Origin: Meandrina meandrites
Lineage: Eukaryota; Cnidaria; Anthozoa; Scleractinia; Meandrinidae
NCBI GenBank assembly: GCA_963693305.1
Contig: OY855910.1
Span: forward strand, 24,713,359 to 24,777,358
Length of the DNA: 64,000 nt
Direction of reading: 5' to 3'
The stretch's first letter is position 1. The number at the start of each line of letters is the position of its first letter. A model generated the notes under the pieces. It was not told the origin of the DNA, ran no database searches, and saw only the letters and a program-made list of their open reading frames with translations. Position numbers and translations under genes: made by a program. This document shows, piece by piece, positions 32,198 through 42,009 of this stretch.

Positions 32198-32981
32198 GTA
32201 AGTAGAAACTAAATAAGAGAATCTTTTCTTATTTCATAATAGTGATCTTTGTCAAACAAGTGTAAGAGATAATAACACCCAGTTATTTTCGTTGTTGACT
32301 GTTGACATAGGGCGACTTAGGGAGATACCTCGTCCCGTACCCGCCTCGAGATTTTTTCATTTCCAATACAATTCGAAATACCGCCAATCATTTTAGTCAG
32401 AGTATATTGACATTTCAACCAGCCTCACGGATCATTTTCAGAACAAGGCTTATTCAAAATCAGTGGAGCCAAAATCTCTCGCAGCAAACAGTTGTTGTTG
32501 TTGTTGTTTTGCCACATTAGTATCATCTCCACGAATGCATGTCATCACTTGGTTTGAACGTGTTTCTAACTCCTGAGCATGTTTCGTACCCCTGTTTCTT
32601 ACCCCAAGGTAATCGCTTAGGTAGAAAGCACATAAAATCGCAAAGGCAAAATAAATACACTAACCAAAATACATTACCTATTTTCAAGAAAGAAAGGGGG
32701 TGCTTCTGTTAACAAAACGTATTTCCAGGCCGACCGCTTTTTCAAAAGTCCTTTCATGCCGACGTTAAAAGAAACGGAGTTCCGCCTTTTTCAATTATAA
32801 TAAGAATTGATTTAGTGAAATTGACATATTGCCAAGGCCTGCTGGGCGCCTCCTTCGCTTTCCCCTTATCAGTTATCTTGGAAGTTTGTATCCATATCTC
32901 CAAGCGGGGCTAAGAATGTTTATTATTAAAAAACGCGATGTATACTTATGTGATTGAATATTTTATTGTTATTTTTTCTAG
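32198..32981. other. intron, no exon seen
   Basis: Contains a short (TTG)n at 32488-32506; otherwise featureless. Confidence 0.4.
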
Positions 32982-33349
32982 TTTGTCCTACTGACGCAGT
33001 TCACCTTTTGGGAACGGAAAATTAAGCAGCCCGAACTACCCTATGAGCAATTATCCTGCGTCCAAAAATTGCTCCTGGATCATTACTGTACCATCTGATA
33101 AACAAGTGAAGTTTACATTCACTGAATTGGCCCTTGGCTCATGTGAGCTCAATTGCAGCTCGGATAATTGTACCTATGTGGAGCTTTACGACGGTGCTTC
33201 CGCAAGCTCTCCTTCGCTGGGACGATTTTGTAACGGCTTAGTCCTGCAAGATGTGTTGTCAAGTGGTAACCAGATGTTCGTAACGTTCCGTTCCGGTTCT
33301 TCACTCGATCGTGGATTTGAAGCGCAATATTCTGTGACTTATCATTCAG
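32982..33349 (+). pseudogene. copy 2, unit A CUB III exon with -1 frameshift
   Basis: Acceptor TTTTTTCTAG (32981), donor GTACCT at 33350 (weak). It is 368 nt, one short of phase 1-1. The missing base is in the CACCTTTTGGG run near 33001-33011, compared with the intact unit B exon. Downstream the domain is well preserved (KNCSWIITVP, YVELYDGAS, RGFEAQYSV), with no Thr-rich tail. Confidence 0.83.
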
Positions 33350-34355
33350 GTACCTTGCGATCGGAAGCGCCTTTTCCTTGTGAAAGCATAACGATTTCAT
33401 TTTCCCCACATTTCTCTCTTTGAAGTGGAAATATAAGGACTTTCAGGCAGGCTAGCATACAGAAGAAGTGTTTAGCCCAGTCCACACCAACATGGTTTCG
33501 TTTGACGTCACTGCACGTCCTTAGCTGCTTGCAATTACCAAGCAGCCACCTTACTGACCCCTCTCAGTTACGGGCGCTTGCTCGAAAGGGCGCGCATGTG
33601 CTAAGAACAGAATGCCACAGCATGGACTCAGTTTTCTAAATATTTTTTTTACTGACGACTTTCTTCGAAAAAAAAAAGCAAAGTATGGTTAGGAGAGTCC
33701 GAATTAGGCCTCAAAACACTGACCAGAACATGCGAGGTATAACAATAGTTCAGTCAAACTTTTAACGTACCGACATGTACTAACTTACCCCATCAGTTGG
33801 TCTGTCTGTGTTTTCCCAAGTAGGCTCTGGTTGGGAACAAAAATGTCATCATCATTTATGTGCCGACTAAATCCGATTTAACCCGAGTGTAATTTCGCAA
33901 CACCGAACAGAAAAATTCCTAAGGACAGACAACAATAGCATCATTGTCTTAGAAAATTGAAACCATAACAATAGGCAAAGTTGGATATGACGCGTATCGC
34001 TCACACTGAAAAGACAAAAAACGCGCACTACTTTCTTTGAAATCGAAGACTTTTCAAAACACCTCGCAAAGTAAACATAAAATCCTTATTTGTCGATTCG
34101 TACAGAAAAAATATTTGACATTTGGTCATTTTAATTTACACAAGCCTTAAAATATACAATCGCTTGCATTTTTATGCGATATGTGTGGTAGTTTCCAGAA
34201 CATTATATCCCTCACCTCCCCCGGCCCCGCCTGGGTTGCGATAAAGCCATTTGGATTTTTCCACTTCGCTAAGCTCGTTTGTTCCTTTGGCAGAAAATAA
34301 TCCAACATATACTGTATTCAATGTTCTAGCTGATCATATTGATTTTCCATTGTAG
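33350..34355. other. intron, no exon seen
   Basis: Near 34176-34225, GTGTGGTAGTTTCCAGAACAT and a C-rich run resemble a decayed end of the 2013-3036 element family. Otherwise nothing. Confidence 0.4.
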
Positions 34356-34719
34356 CGTGTGTTTCACCTGGAGACTTCCTTAATGGAACTAGTGGATTCT
34401 TTACAAGCCCCAATTTTCCAAACAGCTTTATTGCAAATAGCAACTGTACCTGGAATATCACAGTACCCACTGGCAGCATCATTAAGCTTAGCTTCTTTAG
34501 CTTCACTTTGGAACCGAACCATTGGAGAACCACCAGGGGCTCGTGTTTTTATCACAAATGTTGCTTCAGATAATGGACGTCAAGATTTTCAGATCTGTGG
34601 ACAAGATCTTCCTGATCCACTGTACTCTGTGGGGAATTCCATCCTTGTGAGATTGCAATCTCTCAGCAACGTGTACTCGGGATTTAATGCATCTTACGAG
34701 GCGATAGATAGAGAACTAC
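34356..34719 (+). pseudogene. copy 2, unit B CUB I exon with internal deletion and frameshift
   Basis: Acceptor CCATTGTAG (34355), donor GTAAGT at 34720. It is 364 nt, which does not preserve phase. After the LEPN motif about 14 nt are missing relative to unit A CUB I, removing the third cysteine (DCRN) and shifting the frame. The second half continues well in another frame (VFITNVASDN, FQICGQDLP, GFNASYEAI). The start differs too, with CVSPGDFLNG in place of CGDALNG. Confidence 0.85.
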
Positions 34720-35074
34720 GTAAGTCTGCATCTTGCAATTGTTAAAATATTATTTTTGTTTTTTTGTCAGAGTGTAACTTCACATTATTGTGCTTTTTTC
34801 GCTTCCCTCGAACACCTTAATGGACCTCCTGGGAAACAGAAGCTCACTTCAACGTGTTCGAAAAGTCAAGTCCGTTGGTTGTGATTGCTAGATTTCAATC
34901 AATCTTGTTTGTTTCTGTTTTCCAAGGTTCGTTTGGCTGTCACATCTATGATTGACGGCAGCGAAGAACGCAACTGTTAGATACGTGTTGATATGTAGAG
35001 TTCGCGCCAGTTCATCGAAAGACGCAGTAATATAGGAACATTCTTAACATGCGATTTATTTATTTCCTTTTCAG

Positions 35075-35461
35075 TGTGTCCTAGAGGCATCACTCTAACC
35101 GAAACATCAGGTGTTATTACCAGCCCTTTTTACCCCAGAATGTATCCAGATAACCAGAACTGCAGCTGGCAAATCACAGCACGCCAGGGATACCGTGTTA
35201 AGCTAGAAATTGAAATCACCCTCAATATCCAACAGTGCGGATCACAGCTGTACGATTGCACGTGCGATTATCTGCAAGTTCAAAATGGCTTCTCTGCTGA
35301 TCCGAATGGGAACGAAAAAATATGTGGTGCACCGGGTCAGACTAAAATATATTACTCAACTCTTGAGAGCTTGAAGGTACAGTTTGTCTCTGATGATAGC
35401 AGCTCCAAGCAGTATGATGGATTTAAAGCAACTTACACGCAACTGAATTACTCTCCTCCAA
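35075..35461 (+). CDS. copy 2, unit B CUB II exon
   Basis: An intact 387-nt phase 1-1 exon. The acceptor is TCCTTTTCAG (35074) and the donor GTAAGT at 35462. CUB marks are CPRGITLTETSGVITSPFYP, NCSWQITARQG, a CTCDYLQVQNG strand, KICG, and the closing GFKATYTQL. Six cysteines. Nearly identical to unit A CUB II apart from the frameshift there. Confidence 0.92.
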
Positions 35462-35915
35462 GTAAGTACTGAAAAATTACGACAGTTACGGCTTCCGTTG
35501 CTTTCGAATTTAGCTAAGCAAAGGGGCCGCTACTATCTATCTGTTATTTTCATGTAACCATTACTTTCGGTTTTTTCGAATAACGTTAACGTAACATAAA
35601 GATCCAAGACGCGTAATATAAATAATTATATTAGAGTAATTATGTTTGTTGAGTTTGAGATTTGTCAGCGGGAAACTGAAGGACAAAATATGACCAGAAA
35701 ACCTCACTGCACTGAAAAGTTCAAAAACCGAAATCGTGTTCGTGTCTTGAACAACCCGGCAGTAATTTCAAGTATATATGGTAAGAAAGTCATTGTTATC
35801 CGTCATCAGTACATAACAGATATCTTGCAAAGCGCTCCACAGTCACAGTTTTTCTCGTTGCAAAATCCGTTTCGTTGACAATTTGTTGAATGCGAGTGGT
35901 AGCAAATCGAGAAAA

Positions 35916-35968
35916 ATGGTATCACACATGTGTGGATAAAAATGATATCCACACATGTGTGATATCAT
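35916..35968. repeat. 22-bp-stem hairpin
   Basis: ATGGTATCACACATGTGTGG (35916 on) pairs with CCACACATGTGTGATATCAT (to 35968) with one mismatch. Probably one end of a foldback element. Confidence 0.85.
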
Positions 35969-36045
35969 TTTTGACCAATCAGCTTGCAGAGTTTGCCATG
36001 TTCCAATGCTGAATGAGCCAAAGTAAATCGATATTAAGTCGAAAA

Positions 36046-36196
36046 ATCTTCGGATCTTCCTCGGCAATCTTCGGCAATCTTCGGAAAACTTCGGAAATTC
36101 TCGGAAAATGTTCGGAAACATTCGTACAACCTTCGGACAACATTTTGAAAATTTTCGGAAATCTTCGGAAATGGTCGGAAATCTTCGGAAAATCGT
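36046..36196. repeat. TCTTCGGAAA tandem array
   Basis: About a dozen copies of (A)TCTTCGGAAA or TTCGGAAAT at 10-13-nt spacing, all in the same orientation. Confidence 0.85.
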
Positions 36197-36558
36197 CAAA
36201 AACATCGTAATTAGTAGATTTGAACACTCGAAGATAAATTTCATATCTCCGCGAAACCATGTATTATCCTCTATAACAACAACAACAACTTTATCACCAA
36301 AAAGACTTCATACAATGCTTCATAAAAAAAAATAAATTAAAACAGGATATTGGTAGCAACACTCAGAAAAACTAAAAAGCTTATCGAGCTGAGCGATAAA
36401 ACAATTATCCTGCTCAATCTTGCTGAATATCGTCTTATTTTAGAAGTAAGCTAAGTATCAAGCGATTCCGCGTGATTTCGCGGGATAATTGTCAAATATT
36501 GGTAAGTAAGTACCCACGTGTTGCATAATTCTTTCACTGAAATTTTTATTTTTTCTAG

Positions 36559-37020
36559 TTTGTCCTGCTGAAGCAATTCCATTCTCTGGGAACGGAACAT
36601 TGAGCAGTCCAAACTACCCTATGAGCAATTATCCTGCGTCCAAAAATTGTTCCTGGATCATTACTGTACCATCTGATAAACAAGTGAAGTTTACATTCTC
36701 TGAATTGGCCCTTGGTTCATGTGAGCTCAATTGCAGCTCGGATAATTGTAGTTATGTGGAGCTTTACGACGGTGCTTCTGCAAGCTCTCCTTCGCTGGGA
36801 CGATTTTGTAACGGCTCAGTCCTGCAAGATGTGTTGTCAAGTGGTAACCAGATGTTCGTAAAGTTCCGTTCCGGTTCTTCACTCGATCGTGGATTTGAAG
36901 CGCAATATTCTGTGTCTTCGGGCAGACCAATGGCAACGACAATAACAACAACACCATTTCTAGCAACAATAACACCATCTCAAACAGTAACGGCACAAAC
37001 AATTGCACCATCGACCACTG
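36559..37020 (+). CDS. copy 2, unit B CUB III exon plus Thr-rich linker
   Basis: An intact 462-nt phase 1-1 exon. The acceptor is TTTTTTCTAG (36558) and the donor GTAAGT at 37021. It encodes CPAEAIPFSGNGTLSSPNYP, NCSWIITVPS, the YVELYDGAS acidic strand, GRFCNGS, and RGFEAQYSV. About 35 Thr/Ser/Pro/Ala residues follow (a likely O-glycosylated stalk). It leads into the stalk exon at 37666. Confidence 0.92.
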
Positions 37021-37189
37021 GTAAGTAAACCAGAGAAATCATTTTTTGTCTTTTTGTAAGTTTACAGTGTCGTGTGTTTCCTACGCAGGTACTCTTTTGG
37101 CTTGTCGCGCAATTGTATAGTTGGAAAGATTGTCACGCTTATAACGAGAATCTTTGGAGTTCTTTCCTTCCTTATCAACATAACTTCCT

Positions 37190-37550
37190 AGAATAACCGA
37201 CTGACCGACTAGCGGACTGATTGACTGAATGACCAACTGACTGACTCACTGGTGGACTAACTGACTAACTGACAGCTGAGCGGCTGAATGACTGACTGAC
37301 TGACCTACCGACAGACCGACTGCCGGATTGACTGACGAATTGAGGGAGTGAATTAATCACTAACTTACTGACTGCCTGACCGACCGACCGACGTAAAAAC
37401 CGACGACTGGCGGAATGACTGACTGGCTGATAGACCGAGTGACTTACTAATTCACAGACTGACCGACTGACTGATCGTCTTACAGACAGAATCACTTATT
37501 GGCCGATTAACTGACTGAATGATGACTAACTGACTAACGGACTGACCAAA
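37190..37550. repeat. degenerate (GACT)n array in intron
   Basis: Dozens of GACT/GACC tetranucleotides (ACTGACTGACTGACC and variants) over about 360 bp, nearly all on one strand phase. Confidence 0.9.
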
Positions 37551-37665
37551 GATTGGCTTCAGTTTACGTAGACAAGGAGCTTTATTTGATTTCCTGTCGT
37601 GGATGTCAGAAGTGGCTATGTTATCCTGGATACTAACATTTTCTTAACTGCACTATCACCTTTAG

Positions 37666-37759
37666 CTGTTTACCAAGTTGTCAACAATGAGATTGAATCC
37701 AATAAAGTTCTACTAAAGCTGGCGAACAATGAGTTTTTAATAAATGGAAATCGAACCAG
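37666..37759 (+). CDS. copy 2, stalk exon 1
   Basis: A 94-nt exon. The acceptor is CACCTTTAG (37665) and the donor GTCAGT at 37760. It enters in phase 1 and leaves in phase 2. It encodes AVYQVVNNEIESNKVLLKLA and NEFLINGNRT. The phase fits only the next exon at 39088, and an alternative exon at 38043 was rejected. No domain recognised with certainty; it could begin an FN3-like fold completed downstream. Confidence 0.6.
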
Positions 37760-37849
37760 GTCAGTGTATGGAATTTCTTCAGAATTTGAAAATAGTTTCT
37801 TGCGCGCAAAGTTCAATGGTTGTCGGTTTCCCTTGTAAGCTTTCTGGGA

Positions 37850-38205
37850 GGGGAGGGTGGGGTAATAATTGTTTCTATAAAAGCGAAGAGGGGGCCAATA
37901 GGAGGGGGTGGGGTGGTGTACACCGCAATTCCGCAAAAAACGGTAAATATACAGGGGGCCCTCACATCAAACTGCAGGATGAAGAAAAAATAATGTTCTA
38001 GACCTCGCACCAGCTGAGAGCGTATAATTTATTCTGCTTCAGGTTTCTTGCTATCACGGACCGCGTATTTAAAATTCAAAATGGCAGCTACAAAACCAAA
38101 GGTGCGTTTAATAACGGCTAAGATTATGTTTTCTTCATCCTCTAGTTTGATGTGAGAACCCCCTGAGTAAACACCGCACTGCAAATATTTCCGAAAATAC
38201 CAGTG
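37850..38205. mobile_element. MITE-like inverted repeat in intron
   Basis: CAGGGGGCCCTCACATCAAACT and GATGAAGAAAA (37955-38000) recur in reverse complement at 38125-38175, with GTACACCGC/GCGGTGTTTAC outside. The outer boundary and TSD are unclear. Confidence 0.6.
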
Positions 38206-38470
38206 TCATAGCTGGCCTGAAAATCTGTTTCCGTTGTCGCGAGGGTGAAACCTGAGGAGGCAAAAACAAGCGGCAAGACATTGAAAACAATGACATGTGA
38301 GTTTTCGCATGTTAGCTTTAGCAAAATTGATTAAATTAAAAGAATCGAATGTTTTATGAGAATAACTTTGACGTTCGTCACTGGTCGAGATCCCCCCAAG
38401 CAGAGGAAGGCCTTCTAAGAGAATGTATTTGAAAGACTGTATTTGAAGGTCAAGAAAACGATTGGCTTAA

Positions 38471-38878
38471 GGCGGGGGTACACCTGAAGCCCGTTTTTCC
38501 ACCGCTAAACTTGGTTTAATGCGAATATCTCGTCTGCGTTTCAAGCAATCCAGAAACTCTATGCTCATTTCACAAAGCTATGATAAGCGGTGTTTTGTAA
38601 ATTTTTTGGTGATTTTTGGGGATGTTTGGAAAGAGATAGTTTTTCTCAAAGGATTAGTAAAATTTGGAGAAATAAGAAATATTAGAGATTTAATGTGATT
38701 TTAAAATTAGAATTTGAAGTTAAAAATTAGTATATGGACACCCAAACAGTTCCCTGACAACCTGGGGTGCTCTTGCGTGGGGGTCAACTGTCTGTCAGTG
38801 TTTCAAAAATAATTTTCTTTCTTCTATCCCTTCCTTAAAACTCTTAAAATTTCACTCAAAATCGGGTGTACCCCCACC
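38471..38878. mobile_element. 408-bp MITE with TTAA target duplication
   Basis: Ends GGCGGGGGTACACC and GGTGTACCCCCACC, flanked by TTAA at 38467-38470 and 38879-38882. A TTAA duplication points to a piggyBac-type source. Confidence 0.82.
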
Positions 38879-39087
38879 TTAATAAATCTATGCACTCTCA
38901 TTTGATTTTTTTTATCGAAAAATTGTGCGCTTCTCGGAGCAGATACAGATGTCCGCGGTACAAATACTTATCACTTATATAAGTCATTGCATTGTTTATA
39001 TGTACCACCTTTGTCCAACATGGCGACAAGCCATAGCAAGCTAGCTTTTGGGAACAAAACTTAAAAATAGTTGTTGTTATCTTCTAG

Positions 39088-39290
39088 CTATATACAGATA
39101 ATTGTCATACAGCTAAAAGATGAAGACCACGATATCGGCGCTTCAACAGACGAGAAATACGCAGCGAAGAACATCAACAAAGACTACGAAACCAAAGAGG
39201 AAGGAGAAGCTTACATAACTGCAGAGTTTGATTACGGCAGGAAAGAATTTTCCATTGGAGATGAAAAGCATTATTCTAGGTCAAAAACAG
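39088..39290 (+). CDS. copy 2, stalk exon 2
   Basis: A 203-nt exon. The acceptor is TATCTTCTAG (39087), entered in phase 2. The donor is GTAGCA at 39291, left in phase 1. It encodes YIQIIVIQLKDEDHDIG, a charged loop, then EEGEAYITAEF and FSIGDEKHYS. The order YITAEF / FSIGDEK is the pattern found just outside the membrane in receptor-type tyrosine phosphatases and related cnidarian receptors (F-x-V/I-GDG-x-x-Y). That comparison is from memory of the family and is not an alignment. Confidence 0.75.
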
Positions 39291-39420
39291 GTAGCACATC
39301 AAGTACATCACATTTTTTCCAATTCAACGTCGAAAGAAATTATTTTTTAAAACTTAAATTAAATTAAATCTTTTTACAAGAGCCAGGCATTAATATTCAT
39401 GTTTGTTTTCTCCATTGCAG

Positions 39421-39636
39421 ACTCAAAAAAATACCTCAATGGCAAACTGGAATCGAACACACGTTACGCAGTGTTTCAGCGCTCTTTTGATGATTATGGA
39501 TCTTACGACTCTGAGAGGTTCATCTTTTTCAAAACAAAGAAGTCCTTCCCGTTGGTAACAGTCACTGTGATAGTGCTGGTAGTAGTGATTGTTGCTGCGG
39601 TTCTCATAGCAATCGCCCTCCATTTCGGTATTTGCG
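39421..39636 (+). CDS. copy 2, membrane-proximal and transmembrane exon
   Basis: A 216-nt phase 1-1 exon. The acceptor is TCTCCATTGCAG (39420) and the donor GTGAGT at 39637. It encodes YLNGKLESNTRYAVFQRSF, the FN3 G-strand-like segment F-FKTK, then about 22 aliphatic residues (39541-39621, PLVTVTVIVLVVV...) forming a single transmembrane helix, and the start of the cytoplasmic side. This makes copy 2 a type I membrane protein, unlike the GPI-like copies 1 and 3. Confidence 0.88.
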
Positions 39637-39953
39637 GTGAGTGTGATTTAGCCTTCTCTCTTTGTCCCCCACGGAAGAAGGGGCAGTGGTCCTATGTGTA
39701 AGGTATACGGGATCTACTGCTGGTAACGGTTAGTAATCGGAGTCGTTTGTGTAAGGGTATAGACAGATGAAAGGTTATGAAATGAATATGGGGAACGCTG
39801 TAAAATGCTTATTACCAGTTTCACCCTCATTAGACAAGTTTGATTTATTTTATTTTGGTTGTAAGAGATTGGCAGTACAGGGAGGCGTCCTTGTTGTCCA
39901 AATGCCCATCTAGTTTCCCTGTCCCAACAATGTCGCATTTGACGCACATTCTA

Positions 39954-39972
39954 GGGGGGGGGGGGGGGGGGG
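39954..39972. repeat. G19 homopolymer
   Basis: Nineteen consecutive G followed by AGGGGGGAGG in the last intron of copy 2. Confidence 0.9.
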
Positions 39973-40124
39973 AGGGGGGAGGTGGGGAAGATTCCCTATA
40001 TTTGATTATACAAGAATGCTACGCCCTAAAGGGAATCTTTTTTAGGATGCCGGCCTATAGAAAGGTACTAAGGGTTTCACAAGTTGAAGCGTAACAACGG
40101 CAGAGAAAGTAGCTAGTGTCATTT

Positions 40125-40388
40125 AGGTATACATGTTTTTATACAGATTATCCCGGTTTCCGTAGCATGAAGCGACTAGGAGTATTTCTACTCCACCCTG
40201 GATGGGATGCAGGGTTACCCCCAGTAGTAAATTCGCCGGTACCCATTTATACACCTGGGTGGAGAGAGGCATTATGAGAGTAAAGTGTCTTGCCCAAGAA
40301 CACAACGCAGCGCCCTGGTCAGGACTCGAATCCGGACCGCCCGATCCGGAGTAAAGCGCACTAACCATTAGGCCACCACGCCTCCCAC
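40125..40388 (-). mobile_element. tRNA-derived SINE
   Basis: On the minus strand: A box TGGCCTAATGG (complement of 40365-40375) and B box GGATTCGAGTCC (complement of 40322-40333), then a body with TTGGGCAAGACACTTTACTC, CCTCTCTCCACCCAGGTGTA and TAGTCGCTTCATGCTA. This is a typical SINE with a tRNA head, common in cnidarian introns. It lies in the intron before the last exon of copy 2. Confidence 0.85.
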
Positions 40389-40572
40389 GGTATATAAAAG
40401 GGTAAGGCTTTAAACCTCGGGGCGGAGACATCCCGAATAAACTTTGCTGTGTATCGCCCTTCGCCCACCCGATCCCCCGGTGCACATTGTGGTGTTAGGT
40501 GGTGGGTTACAGTGGTTAAGTCTCGATATCTTAACTGATCGCTTTGCAACATTCTTTTTTGTTTTTTGGCAG

Positions 40573-40688
40573 TTAAAAGAAAGAAGATAACACTTGCCTC
40601 AAACGGCACTGATATGGCCCTGGTCAACAAGAGCTATGCTGCCTATCAGAATCCTGAGTACCAATTAACCAAAGACGAAAAAATGTAA
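40573..40688 (+). CDS. copy 2, last exon: cytoplasmic tail with NPxY
   Basis: The acceptor is TTTTTTGGCAG (40572), phase 1, with stop TAA at 40686-40688. It encodes a basic stop-transfer start VKRKKITLA, then SYAAYQNPEYQLTKDEKM. NPEY is an exact NPxY motif (clathrin adaptor or PTB-domain binding), and other tyrosines lie close to it. No kinase or phosphatase domain follows, so signalling would need partners. AATAAA at 41286-41291 is a possible polyadenylation signal. Confidence 0.85.
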
Positions 40689-41529
40689 TTGCGTACGTAA
40701 GGAGTGAACTCAAACGTGATGTACGTGGGAAGAATAAGATAACATTTGAGATAAATTGCAGCTTTTAGTATAGAAAGGTTTAAGAAAAGAAAAGAATCTG
40801 CGTTTCTATGTCTGTATACTCTCGACCGATAAAGATAGTGGCAATGTCATTTCGCCCCAGAGATGGCGAAGGGTATAAAGACGTAGAAACGGAGGATTTA
40901 TTATTTTTTTTATGCAAAATCGCTTCGTGATAAAAGTGCCAATGAGCGGGGATAAGACAATATTTTTTTTATTCTCGCGCGAAAAATCAGTTGACGCGTA
41001 CGTACCGCTAATCACGTGATCGAACATAACGGCTCGACGATTTTAGCGCAAATAACAGAGGAACTATTGCCTTTTTGTTGATCAATGGGCATAAATTTTG
41101 ATTTCACGAATAACCCCCGATTATATAATATGTTAACGATCTTTGACATGATATGCTAAATGGATCAGTAAATAAGCTAAATTGAAATATGTCTGCCGTA
41201 AATATTTCACCAGAAAAAGCTCGGGGACATTATGTGTGTTAGGCAATAATTTTTTCTTTGAAACTATGGTAAGGAGGTCAATAGCAATAAAAATATTTAA
41301 AAGCATAAACTGTTGTTGTTCTTTTTTGTTAAGACTATCTGAGCCGCCTGAGTTTGCTGCAGAAATCGGTTCGAAACACGATCGCCCCTAAAAGCGAGTC
41401 TTTTTCTTTGGCTTATCGTTCAATTAAGTTAGATCTTTCGCTTCTGAATTTTTCCAAAAACCACCTTTTAACCGTTAAATTGGCTTTTTGGGTGCTATGA
41501 TGATACATTGCTCTTAACTTCGCTACTAA
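40689..41529. other. 3' flank of copy 2; no further gene seen
   Basis: Probable 3' untranslated region to about 41300, then nothing supported. Confidence 0.4.
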
Positions 41530-42009
41530 TGCATCAGTCAATTCCAGCAGTGCCCATCCCCCCCGGGCAAGCCCGGGGCATTTCCTAATGTTGCCCGTCC
41601 CGGGGGTGGGGCATTTGCGTACCTCGGGTTGACCCCCGGGCATTTGACACGTGGTTTCGAAACCGTGGAGTGAGTCGCGTATTCGTGATGGAGGCGTTTA
41701 TAGGCCAAGACGTGGACTACGTTGCAGATTAGCTAGTCCGTGAAGGACTAGAGAAGCTCGTGGATGTTCATGGATGTTTTTAAAGGTATATTTTCTCAAT
41801 TTTAGATATTTCTTCATTGTCAAGAAGCAACAACTTGTATTATATTCTTATATCACCTATCGAGAGATTGAAAACAATCAACCCGGGAGCGGGGCATTTG
41901 CCCGGTTCCCTCATCCCCACCCCGGGGAATTTACCAAAGAAATGCTAATGCCCGGGGGTCAGCCCGGGGGGGGGGGGGGGGATGGGCACTGCTGGAATTG
42001 ACTGATGCA
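41530..42009. mobile_element. 480-bp Harbinger-type MITE, TAA target duplication
   Basis: Ends TGCATCAGTCAATTCCAGCA and its complement, with a GTGCCCATCCCCCC/GGGGGGATGGGCAC continuation, flanked by TAA at 41527-41529 and 42010-42012. A 16-G run lies at 41966-41981. The interior has a short broken frame starting MEAFIGQDVDYVAD. Confidence 0.85.

Larger units (their letters stand above)
35462..36558. other. intron with hairpin and TTCGGAAA array
   Basis: Holds the hairpin 35916-35968 and the repeat array 36046-36196. No exon seen. Confidence 0.5.

Noticed and set aside
37265..37495. 76-codon Ser/Val/Arg-rich frame on the minus strand
   Set aside because: It is the translation of the (GACT)n array.
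38043..38101. Possible copy 2 exon (RFLAITDRVFKIQNG)
   Set aside because: It lies between the arms of a MITE-like inverted repeat, its donor is GTGCGT, and its exit phase does not fit the next exon, whereas direct joining of 37759 to 39088 does.
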